Shown here piece by piece: positions 63,601-64,000 of a stretch of 64,000 nucleotides of DNA. How positions within the stretch are numbered: the stretch's first letter is position 1; each line of letters starts with the position of its first letter. This DNA is from Pegea sp. RAD2-039. Its lineage: Eukaryota > Chordata > Thaliacea > Salpida > Salpidae. The notes beneath the pieces are model-generated. The model was given only the letters and a program-made list of their open reading frames with translations. It was not told where the DNA came from and did no database searches. A program made the translations under genes and the position numbers. The stretch is taken from NCBI GenBank assembly GCA_034620365.1, contig JAQGEQ010000213.1, positions 744,001-808,000 on the forward strand, read 5' to 3'.

Positions 63601-64000
63601 CTTTAACAAATTGCTAAGACACAGACTCTTCGGAAAATAAAAAAACTAAATGGAAGAAATAAGCTCAAAAATAGAAGGAGCGTGAAGCAAAACAGCTATG
63701 AATTAAGTCAGAAAGTCTAAAAATAAATTGTTTTATCTCTGATCAACGAAAATTACACGGTGAAAAAGAAAGCTTTAAAGGGCAAACGCATAGAGGTGAA
63801 ACATAGGCCGCAGGCGTCAAGCCTGCTTGCTTCTACTTCGTGCATGGATTTGAGCATCATTTGAGCTTGAATGTGTATCATCACGAAAGTTTGTAGGTAA
63901 AATACCCGGAGCCTCATTTATTTGTAGCTTTAAATCTAAATTTAGAGATCATATCAGCTGACTATTGATTAAAGTTTAAGCAAAGGACACGGTAGGGATT
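57616..64000. other. Probable intron or flank of the hexapeptide gene; no exon seen
   Basis: The interval is A/T-rich and contains no recognisable homeodomain or other exon. It has an 18-bp direct repeat (57788-57805 and 57826-57843), a long A/T hairpin at 62087-62120 and a less A/T-rich end at about 63640-63900. That end includes a small GCAGGC-loop-GCCTGC palindrome near 63810. Confidence 0.45.
62087..62120. repeat. 14-bp A/T inverted repeat (hairpin)
   Basis: AAATACATTTTTTT (62087-62100) is followed after 6 bp by its exact complement AAAAAAATGTATTT (62107-62120). It is non-coding. It could be the end of a small MITE-like element, but no target-site duplication or second copy was found. 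Confidence 0.6.

Noticed and set aside
57616-64000. Search for a homeodomain exon
   Set aside because: No WF-[QK]-NRR-type coding string or flanking splice pattern was found on the plus strand, so none is annotated.

Overview
The window is eukaryotic and almost certainly from an invertebrate animal. It is very A/T-rich, the genes are split by many short GT-AG introns (about 45-350 bp), and the gene set is metazoan: tandem calcium-binding EGF modules, a seven-helix receptor, a SAP30 co-repressor subunit and a Hox-like first exon. No retroelement, transposase, tRNA, rRNA or CRISPR array could be recognised. The species cannot be named from the sequence alone.

Layout. 1-3870 (+) is the middle or 3' part of a large secreted or extracellular EGF-repeat protein, with one module per phase-1 exon. 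5739-9569 (-) is a complete 14-exon CRNKL1 (Crooked neck/Clf1, spliceosome). 11018-13225 (+) is a complete 7-exon RRP7A (small-subunit rRNA processing), divergent from CRNKL1. 13.2-16.5 kb is non-coding and holds a perfect 145-bp tandem duplication. 16565-23828 (+) is a roughly 23-exon spindle-checkpoint gene of the unduplicated MadBub type, with a BUBR1-like front half and a BUB1-like kinase. 26445-27398 (+) is an intronless orphan 7TM receptor and 28691-29167 (+) an orphan small protein. 31079-31876 (+) is TYW3 and 32090-32782 (+) a short SAP30, only about 210 bp apart. From 32.8 to 56.4 kb there is no convincing gene, only A/T-rich DNA with less A/T-rich islands. 57156-57615 (+) is a first-exon-like ORF ending in a hexapeptide-like motif before a splice donor. 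The rest of the window is probably its intron or flank.

The most interesting element is inside the MadBub gene. A 102-bp coding unit is repeated in tandem about 17 times (19457-21190, plus diverged edges). Each 34-residue unit carries a sequence of the form L-S-I-F-H-D-S that fits the ABBA-type Cdc20-binding consensus. The array sits, relative to the GLEBS motif and the kinase, where BUBR1 proteins have a single internal Cdc20-binding site (FSIFDE in human, from memory). The same protein keeps a KEN box, a D-box-like RxxL, an ABBA-(K/Q)EN-ABBA cassette with KEN2 changed to QEN, a GLEBS motif, a KARD-like SPIIE and an intact kinase core. The inference is a checkpoint protein whose single internal Cdc20 site has expanded into a multivalent array.

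Exon boundaries were set by hand from splice consensus, reading-frame phase and similarity remembered from family members. They should be within a few bases for CRNKL1, RRP7A, TYW3, SAP30 and the MadBub kinase part, and less certain around 18.7 kb, 19.03-19.15 kb and 21.27-21.40 kb.
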